From: Bagarius yarrelli
Lineage: Eukaryota > Chordata > Actinopteri > Siluriformes > Sisoridae
Assembly (NCBI GenBank): GCA_005784505.1
Contig: VCAZ01000099.1
Coordinates: forward strand, 1,384,501 to 1,448,500
Direction: 5' to 3'
DNA: 64,000 nt
A model generated the notes under the pieces. The model saw nothing but the letters and a program-made list of their open reading frames with translations. It was not told the origin of the DNA and searched no databases. This document shows, piece by piece, positions 24,601 through 34,177 of the stretch (positions are counted from its first letter, which is position 1; every line of letters starts with the position of its first letter). The position numbers and the translations under genes were made by a program.

Positions 24601-25664
24601 TTGCTGTGCTCAGCAGAAAAATCTATAACATATGTTATATGTATGAGGTTTTTTTTTAATATTGCATTATTTAGCATGATATTGCATATCGCATTTATCT
24701 TCAATATCATGCAGCCTTACTGTAAAAGTTACTAAGATGGGGTAAACTACAGGAAGAGGCTACATGGAATTACTAGGCTTTATTATTTTTAATTATAGAT
24801 CATTACCGTGAAAGCTGTTCGAAATTCTAAAATAAGAATCCTATTGACCAGCATTCCAACTGTCTGCCTTGCTTAATAATAGCTAGATTATATACAAAAC
24901 ACTATTAAAAAACACCCATAATACTTTTAGGCAATCATTCAGTCAGCCATTTTTGTGGCAGTAGAGCAACACAAAGCTTCAGGTAAGGAAGAAACAATGT
25001 GATCTCAGTCATAGTTCTCCAGTCAGACGTGCCTTGTTCAGGAAAGAAATCGGAAGACGATGACCACCGGATGTTTTGTGCGCTATTCTGTGTAAACTAC
25101 TTAACAACCACTGCAAAGTGTCTCGGATCAAGTTTAATTATTTAAATAGTAACTGTATGAGTATGTTTTCCTAAAAAAAAAAGAGATTTTAGTCTTTTGT
25201 TGATAAAAACAGCCAAGAGCACGCGACTAACTACCTAATTGTACTAGAGAAGTTGTAATTGTACCAAATAATATGCCGTTTTACTTATTGTTAGTATTTT
25301 TTTTTTTTTTATCAAGGGTTCTGAATTTTCATATTTCAGGTAATTCCAGGAATTATTAGTTTTCTGTCTTTTCCGATGGAATTTTGGAGGTTATTTACAT
25401 AATGCAAAAAGCGCTGCAGATATTTTCTATTTCTATTACATTATGGTCAGTATATTAAAGCTTATTATAGGCGTTTGGAATTCGCTTTTCTTGTAGATCA
25501 ACACTGGTTTGCCAGATTGCAGACTTGAGTCTGAAATAAATATAATATAATGTGTTTTATTCTGAGATTTATTCTGCCTGTATTTGGTGCTAATCACTTA
25601 TTCTTTTCCTTTAGCCAAAAAAGCTACTGCTAACATCATCTTTGAGGAGAAAAAGAGCTCCTAA
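17988..25664 (+). CDS. reep5: receptor expression-enhancing protein 5 (complete, 5 exons)
   Basis: ER membrane-shaping protein of the TB2/DP1/HVA22 family that generates tubule curvature together with reticulons. Exons: 17988-18105, 18253-18346, 21751-21889, 23541-23709, 25615-25664; all GT-AG. They total 570 nt, 189 residues, the same length as human REEP5. Visible features are the N-terminal FDKFLHEKNMMTDMLAKLEA amphipathic segment and hydrophobic hairpins (AVIAVISIYLVIGYGASLLC, then WVVYGVFSVAEFFADIF and FLVWCMAP). The conserved IIRPFFLK precedes a charged tail ending FEEKKSS. The start ATG matches the family. Intron 3 is loaded with tandem repeats; AATAAA lies 72 bases after the stop. Confidence 0.97.
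18993..19125 (+). mobile_element. second type of tRNA-derived SINE
   Basis: The head 'gcgcagtgggttaaaggcgc' resembles an A box and 'gggtttgattctggctc' a B box. The tail 'ctatcaataaaggcaaaa' is common to fish SINEs of another family than the copy at 12,005. It lies in reep5 intron 2. Confidence 0.65.
21336..21490 (+). mobile_element. tRNA-derived SINE, 3' end truncated
   Basis: Contains 'gtagagcagtggttcaggtg', 'ttggactgatacctgg', 'ggcccctgagcaaggccctt' and then an A-rich 'aataaataaataaa' tail. Same family as 12,005. It lies in reep5 intron 2, just before a GA/GT-rich block. Confidence 0.8.
21500..21692 (+). repeat. (GA)n then (GT)n microsatellite block
   Basis: A GA-rich stretch is followed by about 48 bases of pure GT (21643-21690), ending roughly 60 bases before reep5 exon 3. 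It would lie just upstream of or within the branch/pyrimidine region, so length changes could affect splicing. Confidence 0.9.
21903..22404 (+). repeat. GC-rich minisatellite (TGCGTGCGTGTGTCTGCC)n
   Basis: About 500 bases of an 18-22 base unit (tgcgtgcg tgtgtctgcc and variants) begin 14 bases after the reep5 exon 3 donor. Because the unit lacks stop codons, long frames are open on both strands (Cys/Val/Ala/Arg or His/Thr/Arg repeats); these are not genes. Its GC content contrasts sharply with the surrounding DNA. Confidence 0.95.
22660..22785 (-). mobile_element. tRNA-derived SINE, minus orientation
   Basis: Minus-strand copy with 'gttaagggacttgctcaggg', 'cccaacagtggcagcttg' and 'gccactgtgctaccactt'. 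It lies in reep5 intron 3. Confidence 0.8.
23135..23275 (+). mobile_element. decayed tRNA-derived SINE
   Basis: Recognisable 'ggttaaagtgttgagctg', 'tgggcccttgagtgaggccc', 'ctaaccatcaactgctt' and 'aaaaatgtctgtaaatgatg', strongly diverged from the other copies. It lies in reep5 intron 3. Confidence 0.55.
24183..24722 (+). mobile_element. hAT-like MITE
   Basis: Begins 'ggggctgcacaatatatcc' and ends 'tcaatatcatgcagcctta', near-inverted termini of a fish hAT-like non-autonomous element, with 'atcgcaa' and 'atattgcat' subterminal motifs. It lies in the last reep5 intron; a partial relative is at 7026-7330. No transposase is present. Confidence 0.65.
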
Positions 25665-25735
25665 GCAGCTTCGATGGAGACACTATGCTGATATGCACTT
25701 GCGGTATCAATACGCCGAGGACGATCATGGGCCTG

Positions 25736-25741
25736 AATAAA
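25736..25741 (+). terminator. reep5 poly(A) signal
   Basis: AATAAA 72 bases after the reep5 stop, followed by a T-rich then GT-rich downstream element (gtgtgtgtcttt). Confidence 0.75.
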
Positions 25742-25759
25742 CGTTGCCTTGATTTTTTT

Positions 25760-27193
25760 TTTTCGTGTGTGTCTTTGTAAACAACTGGAATATACCTACG
25801 AGTTTTGCTAAATTGTTCTCTCTGTACGAATAGCAGCGCTTTTAAGAGAGTACTGTTCGAATATAAATATATATACATTTCACGTAATACCGGTGTTGCT
25901 TGACTGCTGTCCTTCAGTCCCAGTAAAGGAAAGTCTTACCTCCTATCATCCGAGCTTGTGGTTTTTCACTGTAGTAAAATGTTCTATCTGCTCTATAGCA
26001 ATGTGGCTTCCTCTTAAACTGCTAGATATTAATAACCTTTCAATGTTGGTTTGTGAAATTGGGGGCATTTATTTATATTGTGTGGTTTATCACACACACA
26101 CACACATACACACCCTTATTCACACCAAACATGCAAAGCTCTACACAGGACGTAACGGCTGACCAAGTGGCGGTGGCTGACTGGAAGCAACAGTGTGCAC
26201 CCCTGAATGTGGTCATTAAAATAAAATAAAATAAATCAAATTCTTTTCCATTGTTTACCCCTTTCATTTAAAAAAAAAAGTGTGCTTAAAGATGATATTT
26301 TAAACATTGGAAATGGACTATAATTATTATTAGTAGTAGTCATCAGGTTCAATAAATCACCTAAAAGAAGATTTTACTATCTTTACATCATTATTATTAT
26401 GGATCTCTGGGGTTTTGTGCACAGGGGTATTGTCATACTAATAAAACGGTGTTCTCTTAGTACCAGTGGATGGAAATCCTAATGTTACACCAAACACAGA
26501 TCTCTTAGGCAATTGTGTGCTTTTTAACATTGCAGTGGCAACAGCCTGGGGAAGACTGGATGTGACGTCTACAAACTTTTGGCTTTAACAATCTTTTTCG
26601 GAAAGTGTTTCTTGCTTTAAAGCCGTGTACTGTGAGTCTCAGTCTGTCACAACTCCTACTGTACATTACGACGGGCATCAAACAGATAAGGGAGTCAGCG
26701 CTTTTTTACATTTACAGCATTTGGCGGACGTCCTTATCCAGAGCGACTAACGTTTATCTCATTTATACACCTATTTGGTGTAATTGGTGGTTAAGGGCCT
26801 TGCTCAGGGGCCCAACAGTGGTGGCTTGGTGAAGCTGAGAAACCGAAACCCACAATCTTCGGGTTAGCAGGTAAACACCTTAACCATGAGCCAGTTCTTC
26901 CCCAGATGATTACATACTGTATAGTATGTTTTGTCAGGAGATATATTTAAAAAATAACACTAATTAAGCCAGTTCTAATTCTTCTAAGTTCTAAAATTCT
27001 TCTAATTTCTAATCTTTAAATTATATTATTTGATGTACAATATACATTTTTCTATATGGCATGTAGTATTTAGCATTGGGTTGTTCTGGTTGAACCACCA
27101 AAATCTTCTTAAAGTCTAAAAGGTAGCTAAGAGAAATTATGGGGGTTCAGTACAGTTAGCGTGCAGCCGGTACAGAGCCCGCGCTTCCCTTAA
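25760..27193. other. reep5 3' flank to Harbinger-derived gene promoter
   Basis: No gene recognised. Contains a short (CA)n at about 26,092-26,113 and an inverted SINE (26,708-26,905). The last 60 bases become GC-richer ahead of the next gene. Confidence 0.6.
26708..26905 (-). mobile_element. tRNA-derived SINE, near full length, minus orientation
   Basis: Starts with the reversed tail 'tttacagcatttggcggacg', then 'tccttatccagagcgac', 'aagggccttgctcaggggcc' and the tRNA-like head 'ttaaccatgagccag' at the right end. Confidence 0.85.
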
Positions 27194-27201
27194 TGACGTC
27201 A
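27194..27201. promoter_or_regulatory. consensus CRE (TGACGTCA)
   Basis: Perfect palindromic cAMP-response element 41 bases upstream of the ATG of the Harbinger-derived gene, in a short GC-rich stretch. It supports a cellular-type promoter; binding is inferred. Confidence 0.5.
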
Positions 27202-27241
27202 TCATCCTGCGCGATGTGTTTACATTACAACACGGTTCAAC

Positions 27242-29734
27242 ATGGAGAGTGTAGTTGGTTTAACCCTGCAGTTTTCACTGCTCGGCCGTTTGATTAACGA
27301 GTTTATATCGACTGAGATCAGACTCATCCGGAGAAGAAGATTAAGGTTTAGAGAATTAATATTTAATACGGAGAAGAGGATACGACGCCAAAAAGAAAGA
27401 CGAAGGCAAAGACAGGTAAGTGTTAGACGGCTGATTAAGATGATCATGGGTTTAATTCCAAGCACCACCACCAGGCTGCCACTGCTGGACCCCTTAAAAA
27501 GTTACCAGGTGGATTACATAAAGATGTAAGTCGCTCCGGATAAAGACGTCTGCTGGGGCTGTCACGATGATCAAATTTGGGTGACGATTAATTGTCAAGT
27601 AAATAATTGCGATTATAATGGTGTATTGCCTGTTTTATGGCTTTAACGATTAATTGTTTGTTTCATGCCTTTGACAATTAATTGTTTGTGGAAAAACAAT
27701 TATGCTTTTTATAATCTCTCCAATTTGTGCCTTATTAATGCTTTACTGTAAATATTTTTTTATAGATTATTAGTATTTAAGGAAATCCATATTTTGTGTC
27801 CTGTCAGTGGTGTTTATCTGTTAAGCAGCATGTGAATTTTTGTTCATACGCTATGCAGTTGCATTATGGGCTGTTAACATGAGTTGAGCTGGTGATGGAG
27901 CGTTATTAGAGAGTCAGAAAACCCCAAACGCTCCGACTTTCACATCACGCTGCTCCATTCACTTCCTTTGATTGAAAGTAGGGTGCTGCAAGTACTACAG
28001 CTCCCCCTTGTGGCTAATAAAATTGTGCAGTAATTGCAGTTGTAAATGTAAATGCCTTTATTTTGTCACATATGCTTTTTTACAGCACAGCAAAAAAAAA
28101 AATTGTTTTGCATATCCCATCTTAATAAGTTGGAGGTCAGAGCACAGGGTCAGCTATGATACAGCGCCCCTGGAGCAGAAAGGGTTAAGGGTCTTTCTCA
28201 AGGACCCACCAGTGGTTGGCTTTCTGGTGATGGGGCTTGAACCTAGGTGTTTCTGGTCTTCAGAGCAACAGCTCAGACTGGCGGTGGTGGGGCTTGAACC
28301 CACCTGGTCCTTCAGCAACTCAGCGCCTTAACTATTTGAGCCACCACTGCCCCATTGGATTCAACAATTGCGGTTAGGTCAAATAATTGCTATCATATGA
28401 TTATTTAATCAAACTTGAAAACAATTATGAGCTGTGAGATATTTACATATTTAGGATTTGCCTAGAGATTTGGGTGGTTATTATTCTGCTGTCCGTCTGA
28501 AGCTCTGACTTCTTGAGACTATTCAGGAGATAATTGGTAGGATTACAGTTACATTTACAGCAGAAAATCTTTAAATAAATTAGCACTTAAATGCCATTTA
28601 AAGAATTTATTAATTAAGTCTTTTTGTTTTTACTTTGTGTTTTAGATCCAGTTGTACTACCAGTTACGTCGCAGGCCGCCTTCGGTTTGGGTCCACCAAA
28701 GAGAAAACGACTGGTGGACTGTTATAGTTCCCAACTTCACAGATGAGCAGTGGAGCCAGAACTTCAGAATGTCTGAGGACACATTTCTGTACCTTTGCCA
28801 CAGACTGCGAACAGCCATGGAGAAACGGAACACTAACTTTCGCCTGTGTGTGCCCATAAAAAAGCGAGTAGCAATAGCACTCTGGAAGCTGACCACCAAC
28901 AGTGAGTTGAGACTCGTTTCGCATTTGTTCGGTGTCGGCGTTACCACGGTGTGGCGATGTGTTCGGGAATTCTGCACGGCAGTTAATGAAGTACTGCTGC
29001 CAGAACTGGTCCCTTTCCCGAATGAGGATAAACTGGTAGAAATGGCCACAAACTTCGAACAGAAATACGGACTTCCACAGTGTGTGGGGGTCGTCGCTGG
29101 AACACATATCCCCAACGTCCCCACAGAGTACCATTCTGAGTATTTTAATCACATGGGCTGGCATTCTATCATACTACAAGGAGTTGTAGATGAGAACGGA
29201 CTCTTCTGGCATGTATTCGCAGGCAGTCCTGGTGGTATGCATGAAGCTACAGTTCTGCGTGTATCAGGCTTGTGGGATCTTATAGGACAAGGACTCTTTC
29301 CAAACCATACCAAAAACATCGCAGGTCACTATGTTGGCTACTACCTGATCGGTAATGACGCATTTCCATTACAGAGCTGGCTTATGAAACCATTCTGTGA
29401 CACGGGCCAGCTGACGGCAGAGCAGAGGACATACAACCAGAAAATCTGCCAAGCAAGCTGTGTGGCTGCAAAGGCTTTCAGTCGGCTGAAGGGACGCTGG
29501 AGATGCCTTCTCAAACGCAACGACAGCCATATAGACCTGGTCAAAACCATAGTGCTCACCTGTTGTGTTCTCCACAACTTGTGTGAAACACACGGTGAGC
29601 GGTACAGCGAGGAGTGGGACCCTACCGCTGCAGAAGAGATTTTAGTTGCATTGCCACCAGAGGTGGATGCTGAAGGTGCAGCTGTGGCTGCGCGCGATGC
29701 CTTAGTGCATTTTCTAAACACAGGTCAAGAATAA
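27242..29734 (+). CDS. HARBI1-like domesticated Harbinger transposase, catalytic residues lost
   Basis: Two exons, 27242-27415 and 28646-29734, phase-0 GT-AG intron, 420 residues without stops. Exon 1 encodes a hydrophobic-then-basic leader (LIRRRRLRFRE, RIRRQKERRRQRQ). Exon 2 carries RRRPPSVWV, a helix-turn-helix region (SELRLVSHLFGVGVTTVWRC) and the PIF/Harbinger DDE fold. The acidic residues expected for catalysis are all replaced: GVVAGTH has Ala209 for Asp, PGGMHEATVL has Glu258 for Asp, LIGNDAFPL has Asn295 for Asp, and VAAKAF has Ala333 for Glu. The family otherwise matches through WLMKPF, RLKGRWRCL and CCVLHNL. Nuclease activity is therefore unlikely; a DNA-binding or scaffold role is inferred. 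A Myb/SANT gene sits convergently downstream. AATAAA overlaps the stop, with another near 29,790. Confidence 0.88.
27430..27556 (+). mobile_element. tRNA-derived SINE fragment inside the HARBI1-like intron
   Basis: Starts about 15 bases after the exon 1 donor: 'ggctgattaagatgatcatg', 'ccaagcaccaccaccaggct', 'gatgtaagtcgctccgga' and 'taaagacgtctgctgggg'. The middle is deleted. Confidence 0.7.
27557..28440. mobile_element. hAT-like MITE interrupted by another repeat
   Basis: A left part starting 'ggggctgtcacgatgat' with 'gacgattaattg' motifs and a right part (about 28,355-28,440, 'caacaattgcggttagg', 'aaataattgctatc') flank an inserted repeat at about 28,030-28,350. The right terminus is not clear. 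All of this lies in the HARBI1-like intron. Confidence 0.45.
28030..28350 (+). repeat. dispersed repeat with tRNA-like tail
   Basis: Blocks 'catatcccatcttaataagt', 'tcagagcacagggtcagcta', 'acagcgcccctggagcag' and 'gttaagggtctt' recur at 62,340-62,520, and partly at 53,545-53,672. It is a dispersed fish repeat of unknown class. Confidence 0.7.
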
Positions 29735-31352
29735 AGCATACGAGAGAGAGGCGTCTTTGGTTTTCTCATCTACATGCATATCTAAATGTTAAATAAATTA
29801 TTAAAAAAGTATTCCTAGGGGTGTCATAATAGTGTTCACAATTTAAGCTTCAGACAAGTGAAAAAAATTATTAATATAAAAAGTTTTTATTACTGTATAA
29901 TAATACAAAAATGTCTTCGTCTGTATAAAACTACATGAATAAAAAAGTTGTTACATTAGTTTAATATTGTAAACAAAACCTTCCTACTACAGGTTTACTA
30001 TATCTTTTATATAAAATAAATAAACATATTTTACAGATTCATTCATTCATTCATCTTCTATACCCGCTTATTCCCCAATTTGGAGTCACGGGGATGCTGG
30101 AGTCTATCCCAGCCGTCTGAAAGGGCGAAAGGCAGAAGGGGGACACCTTGGAAAGGTCACCAGTCAATTACAGGGCCACAATTGCGCCTATGGACAATTT
30201 AGAATCACTAGTCAATCTAACATACATGTTTTTAAACTGTGGGAGGAAACCGGAGAACCTGGAGTAAACCCACGCAAGCACAGGGGGAACATGCAAACTC
30301 CACACAGAAAAGCCCCTGCCCGGGAATGGAACCTGGGACCTTCTGGCTCTAAGGCAACCGTGCTAACCACTAAGCCACCATGCTGCCCAATTTTTTTAAA
30401 GCAAGTGTCTGACTTAAGGATGTGGATACGCTGATTATACGTCTGATTTCCACACCACCTTTCTTGGACACTGTAAATCCCAGGTGTGAGGATTGTGTTT
30501 AAGAGGTAATTAACAATGCTCATAACATGCTCATATGACAGTATAAACATATCTGACTGTATAAACACCTGCTGGTCAATGCAATCAAATGTTATGAGGC
30601 TACCGTTCATTTCACAATAACGCAGGATCATCGAAAACAGATCACAATCACGTGACCAGCATTCACCACTATGGAATGCACATATTAGGACCTCTGGTGT
30701 TCAAACTGTGCAAATGCATTTAATTAAGAACTGCATTATGCAACCAAAAGTTTGTGGACACCTAACCACTCAGAAATGTTTAAGTCCAAACGTGAAATTA
30801 AAATGATAGATTTGTCTAGAATGTTATTTTATGCTGTAGCTTTAAGATTTTCCCTTTACTGGAACTAAGAGGCCCAAATGGCACAGCGCAACGAAGCTCC
30901 TGAGCGCTATAAATACATGGTGCGGAAGAACACAACATTTTTGGGATAAACCGGAACACAGACTGCACCTTAGACCAACATAAGTGTCTGAACTCACTAT
31001 TAATACTGTTATTATAACCCCCCACCCCCCAGATTTAGTAAAGCGCATTTCTAGTTGGTGACAGTTAATTATAGGAGTAAGACTTTTCCAATATATCTGG
31101 AACAGGATGTTCAAAATACACACGTGGATGTAAGTCAGGTGCAAATAGCTTTTGAGCATATTATGCAGCAGATTACTAATACTGCACATTCCCATGATGC
31201 ACTTATGCGGGAACATTAATAAAAGACACAAACTTGTACAAGTGCAACCAATAAAACACACTGAAAAGTGTGTGGTAAAAAACGCGTATTGTTCATTTTT
31301 TAATTATTAACATTGAACCGAATTCGACTGTCCAGTATAGCGAGGAAACGTT
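29735..31352. other. region between the convergent Harbinger-derived genes
   Basis: Holds the 3' flanks of both genes and one dispersed repeat (30,041-30,392). I saw no further exon and no clear terminal inverted repeat of a Harbinger element. Confidence 0.6.
30041..30392 (+). repeat. dispersed fish repeat (ATTCATTCATC...TACCCGCTTATT)
   Basis: Contains 'cattcatcttctatacccgc', 'gagtctatcccagc', 'gtgggaggaaaccggagaac' and ends 'ctaaccactaagccaccatg'. A second copy with the same order lies at 52,556-52,885. Confidence 0.85.
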
Positions 31353-31978
31353 TCAAGGTGGTGGTTGAGGGCTGTGGTTGCTGGCGATGACGGATACTAG
31401 TTGCCCCATAACATTAAGTAGTCCTTGGTTAAACTGTGCCAGGGTGTTGATTAACTCTGCCTCTCGGATGCCAGCCGAATGTTCCAAATCCTGCAGGACT
31501 TGAAGTCGTCGTTCTTCAAATTCTTGCTGAACCCGTTGTCGTCTGTCTTCACGATCCTCGGCCATGAGAAAAATTTCTCTCATGGTGTCGATGTGGTTCG
31601 AATGTCCTCGTCTTCTCTTCCCTGGTGAAATATTAGATAAGATTTAATTTTATTGTTAATGCACATAGTTACGACAACGAAATGCAGTTAGCATCTAAGT
31701 AGCGGTGGCTTAGTGGTTAAGGTGTTGGACTGATACCAGAAAGACCGGGGTTAAATTACCCAGCAGCAACAAGCCACTACTGGTGGGCTCCTAAGCGAGG
31801 CCCTTAACCCCCATTTGCCAAGTTGTATAAATAAGATAAATGTAAGTCGCTCTGGACAAGGACGTCTGCCAAATGCTGTAAATGTAATATAAGAGATACA
31901 AATACACGGAAACTCTATAAATAAATACATAGTATAAGAATTAGTATTAATAGGCAGAGAGAGTGTGTGTGTGTATAT

Positions 31979-32070
<92 letters not shown>

Positions 32071-34177
32071 ATGCCTATATGAATACACAGCGCAGAATAA
32101 ACCAGTCAACGTCGTTTTGGGCAATCGCAAAAATCAAAGATGTATGTACACATGCTATCAAAGCATAAAGTCATCAGTGGCGCTTTAAAACTGACTAACG
32201 TGCAGGTGATTTTTTGATTTTTGATGATTGGCTGAAAGATTGACAGCTTTACAAAATGAAAAAACAACAACCACCACATGAGAAAGCGGCCATAAAGGAT
32301 GTGGTTATGTGGCGAACATGATAATCATACAGGATGTCAGAAATTAACTTGAAACTTGACTTCTTGACTACCATTAACACACGCTTCACCTTTATGAAAT
32401 GCCTAATTGTGGTGTCAATAATAACAAAGGAGGAGCAGGAGGAGAAGAGAAAGCAGTGCTGTTTAAGCTTGAAAGTATTGTGTTAAAATTTTTAGGAGGC
32501 ACTTAAATGCAGAAATGAAGATTCACACTGGAACATTACTTCTAGAGTTGCGTTTCATTTACATTTACAGTATTTGGCAGACGTCCTTGGCCTTATCCAG
32601 AGCGATTGACAACTGAGCAATTGGGGTTTAGGGGCCTTGCTCAGGGGCCCAGCAGTGGTGCCTTGGTGGAGCTGGGAATCGAACCTACAATCTTCAGGTT
32701 AGTAGTCCAACACCTTAACCATTAGCCACCACTTCCCCCAGAGAGTCACTTTCAGAGAGTATAAACACCTGAACTACGGCACAATCATGCTGATTCCTAA
32801 TCAGCCAATCAGGTGGCATCAGTGCAATGCAATGAAATGTGGTTGTACCAGATGAGCTGGTTTGTGTATTTTTAAATAAGAAAAATGTCTTTATAAATAA
32901 CAAAAGGGATGCTGGGTGGATGTTACGCCGTTTACTGTGGCGTTCGCTGCGCCAACTAGTGGTTGGCTGTCTGAATCTGGCTCGTAACCTAAATTTTAGC
33001 TTGTAACTCGAAGCAAAAAAAATTTATTTGACCCAGAGACGGCTTGTAACTCGAAAAGCTTGTTAGTTGGGACAGTCATAAGTCAAGGAACCACTTTATA
33101 TGTATAGACTATAGTATCATGCCAGAAGTGGTAGCACAGTGGTTAAGGTGATGGACTGCTAAACTAGAAGATGGGGGTTCGTTACCCAGCACTATCAAGT
33201 TTTTATGGTTGGGCTCCTGAGCCAGGCCCCTCACCCCTCATTGTTTAATTGTGTAAAAGAAATAAATGTAGTTCAGTAAGTGACTCTGAACTTTTTAATA
33301 TCATCTATGTTTTTTTTTCCTTTGCCACTGTTGCTGCAGGTTTGCTTATTGGGGATAGTTAATTATTAATTATTATTATATTTTTTCTTGTACTCCTTTA
33401 AAGCTGCTTTAAGACGGAGTTTGTTGATATAAATGGTATCTAAATAATGTTAAAAATAAAATTGAATTAAAGTGAACAAAGTCGAATGCAGCGTTTGTCT
33501 CACCTCTGGCCCGGGGCAGGTTTGCTCGGGGTTCCTCGGCTGTGATGTTACTGGAGGCAGGAGAGGACAGTCCTGGGGACAGGGGGATTGTTGCTGGAAG
33601 TACAGGAGAACTGGTCCTGGTTCTGCTCCTGTCATCTGCGTTATCAATGCAGACTAAAGAATAAAAAGTTACAGCTTTGACATCAGAATGAACTTATATT
33701 AAATGTATTTACTCAGTTAGGAAAGTTACCAAACGCGAACTAACAAACTAGATTGATTTTTTTTTAACCTGACAAAACGTCATCGTCTCCGTCTCCTCGG
33801 TCCTCCACGCCGTTACAGTTGATGACCGAGTCCAGCAAAGAGGAAGAGGATTCGGCTCGGGCGCTCCTGCCTACATTTCCCTCCATGGGGCCCAGGACAG
33901 CATCCATCGCGTCGTACCACTGATTTGTTTTAGGTTTCATGCCGTTTCTTTTATTGTACTCCTTCAGTCTCCTGTAATCCTGTTTAAGCTTTTTGATTTT
34001 GACTCGACATCGATCCGGGCTGCGGTTGTAACCCAGTTCCCACATGCGTTGAGATATTTTTTGAAAGACTTTTTGATTTCTTACAGTACCATCCAATTCC
34101 CGCTGCAACTCATCTTCTGACCAGATACCAATCAACGTCTTTGTTTCTTTGCTCTGCCAAGGTTCAGTTTTCTCCAT
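31353..34177 (-). CDS. Myb/SANT-like DNA-binding protein, Harbinger partner type
   Basis: Three exons on the minus strand: 33769-34177, 33504-33653 and 31353-31621, joining in one frame of 828 nt, 275 residues. Residues 1-100 form a Myb/SANT-like (MADF-related) domain with W8, W19, W46 and W86, as in ETKTLIGIWSEDELQREL, VFQKISQRMWELGYNRSPDR and VKIKKLKQDYRRLKEYN. An acidic/Ser segment and a Pro/Ser linker follow. A basic patch (GKRRRGH) and a Glu/Arg/Gln-rich coiled coil (REDRRQRVQQEFEERRLQVL) precede a hydrophobic helix and PPP end. In PIF/Harbinger elements such a protein binds DNA and imports the transposase. The convergent neighbour is the dead transposase homologue, suggesting a retained functional pair. 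Confidence 0.85.
31700..31893 (+). mobile_element. tRNA-derived SINE, full length
   Basis: Head 'gtggcttagtggttaaggtg', 'ttggactgatacc', 'ggcccttaacccccatttg' and tail 'aagtcgctctggacaaggac' plus 'gtctgccaaatgctgtaaat'. It lies in the intron between exons 2 and 3 of the Myb/SANT gene. Confidence 0.85.
31978..32066 (+). repeat. (AT)n microsatellite
   Basis: About 88 bases of AT with two GAT interruptions. The Ile/Tyr reading frames across it are repeat artefacts. Confidence 0.95.
32556..32742 (-). mobile_element. tRNA-derived SINE, minus orientation
   Basis: Reversed tail 'tttacagtatttggcagacg', then 'ggccttgctcaggggcccag' and reversed head 'ttaaccattagccaccactt'. It lies in the Myb/SANT gene intron. 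Confidence 0.85.
33127..33265 (+). mobile_element. tRNA-derived SINE, diverged
   Basis: Head 'gtggtagcacagtggttaag', 'tggactgctaaactagaaga', 'cctgagccaggcccctcacc'; the 3' tail is degraded. It lies in the Myb/SANT gene intron. Confidence 0.75.

Noticed and set aside
28657..29164. Long minus-strand frames opposite the HARBI1-like gene
   Set aside because: Shadow frames; the plus strand carries the recognisable transposase-family protein.
31915..32188. Ile/Tyr repeat frames
   Set aside because: Pure (AT)n microsatellite.
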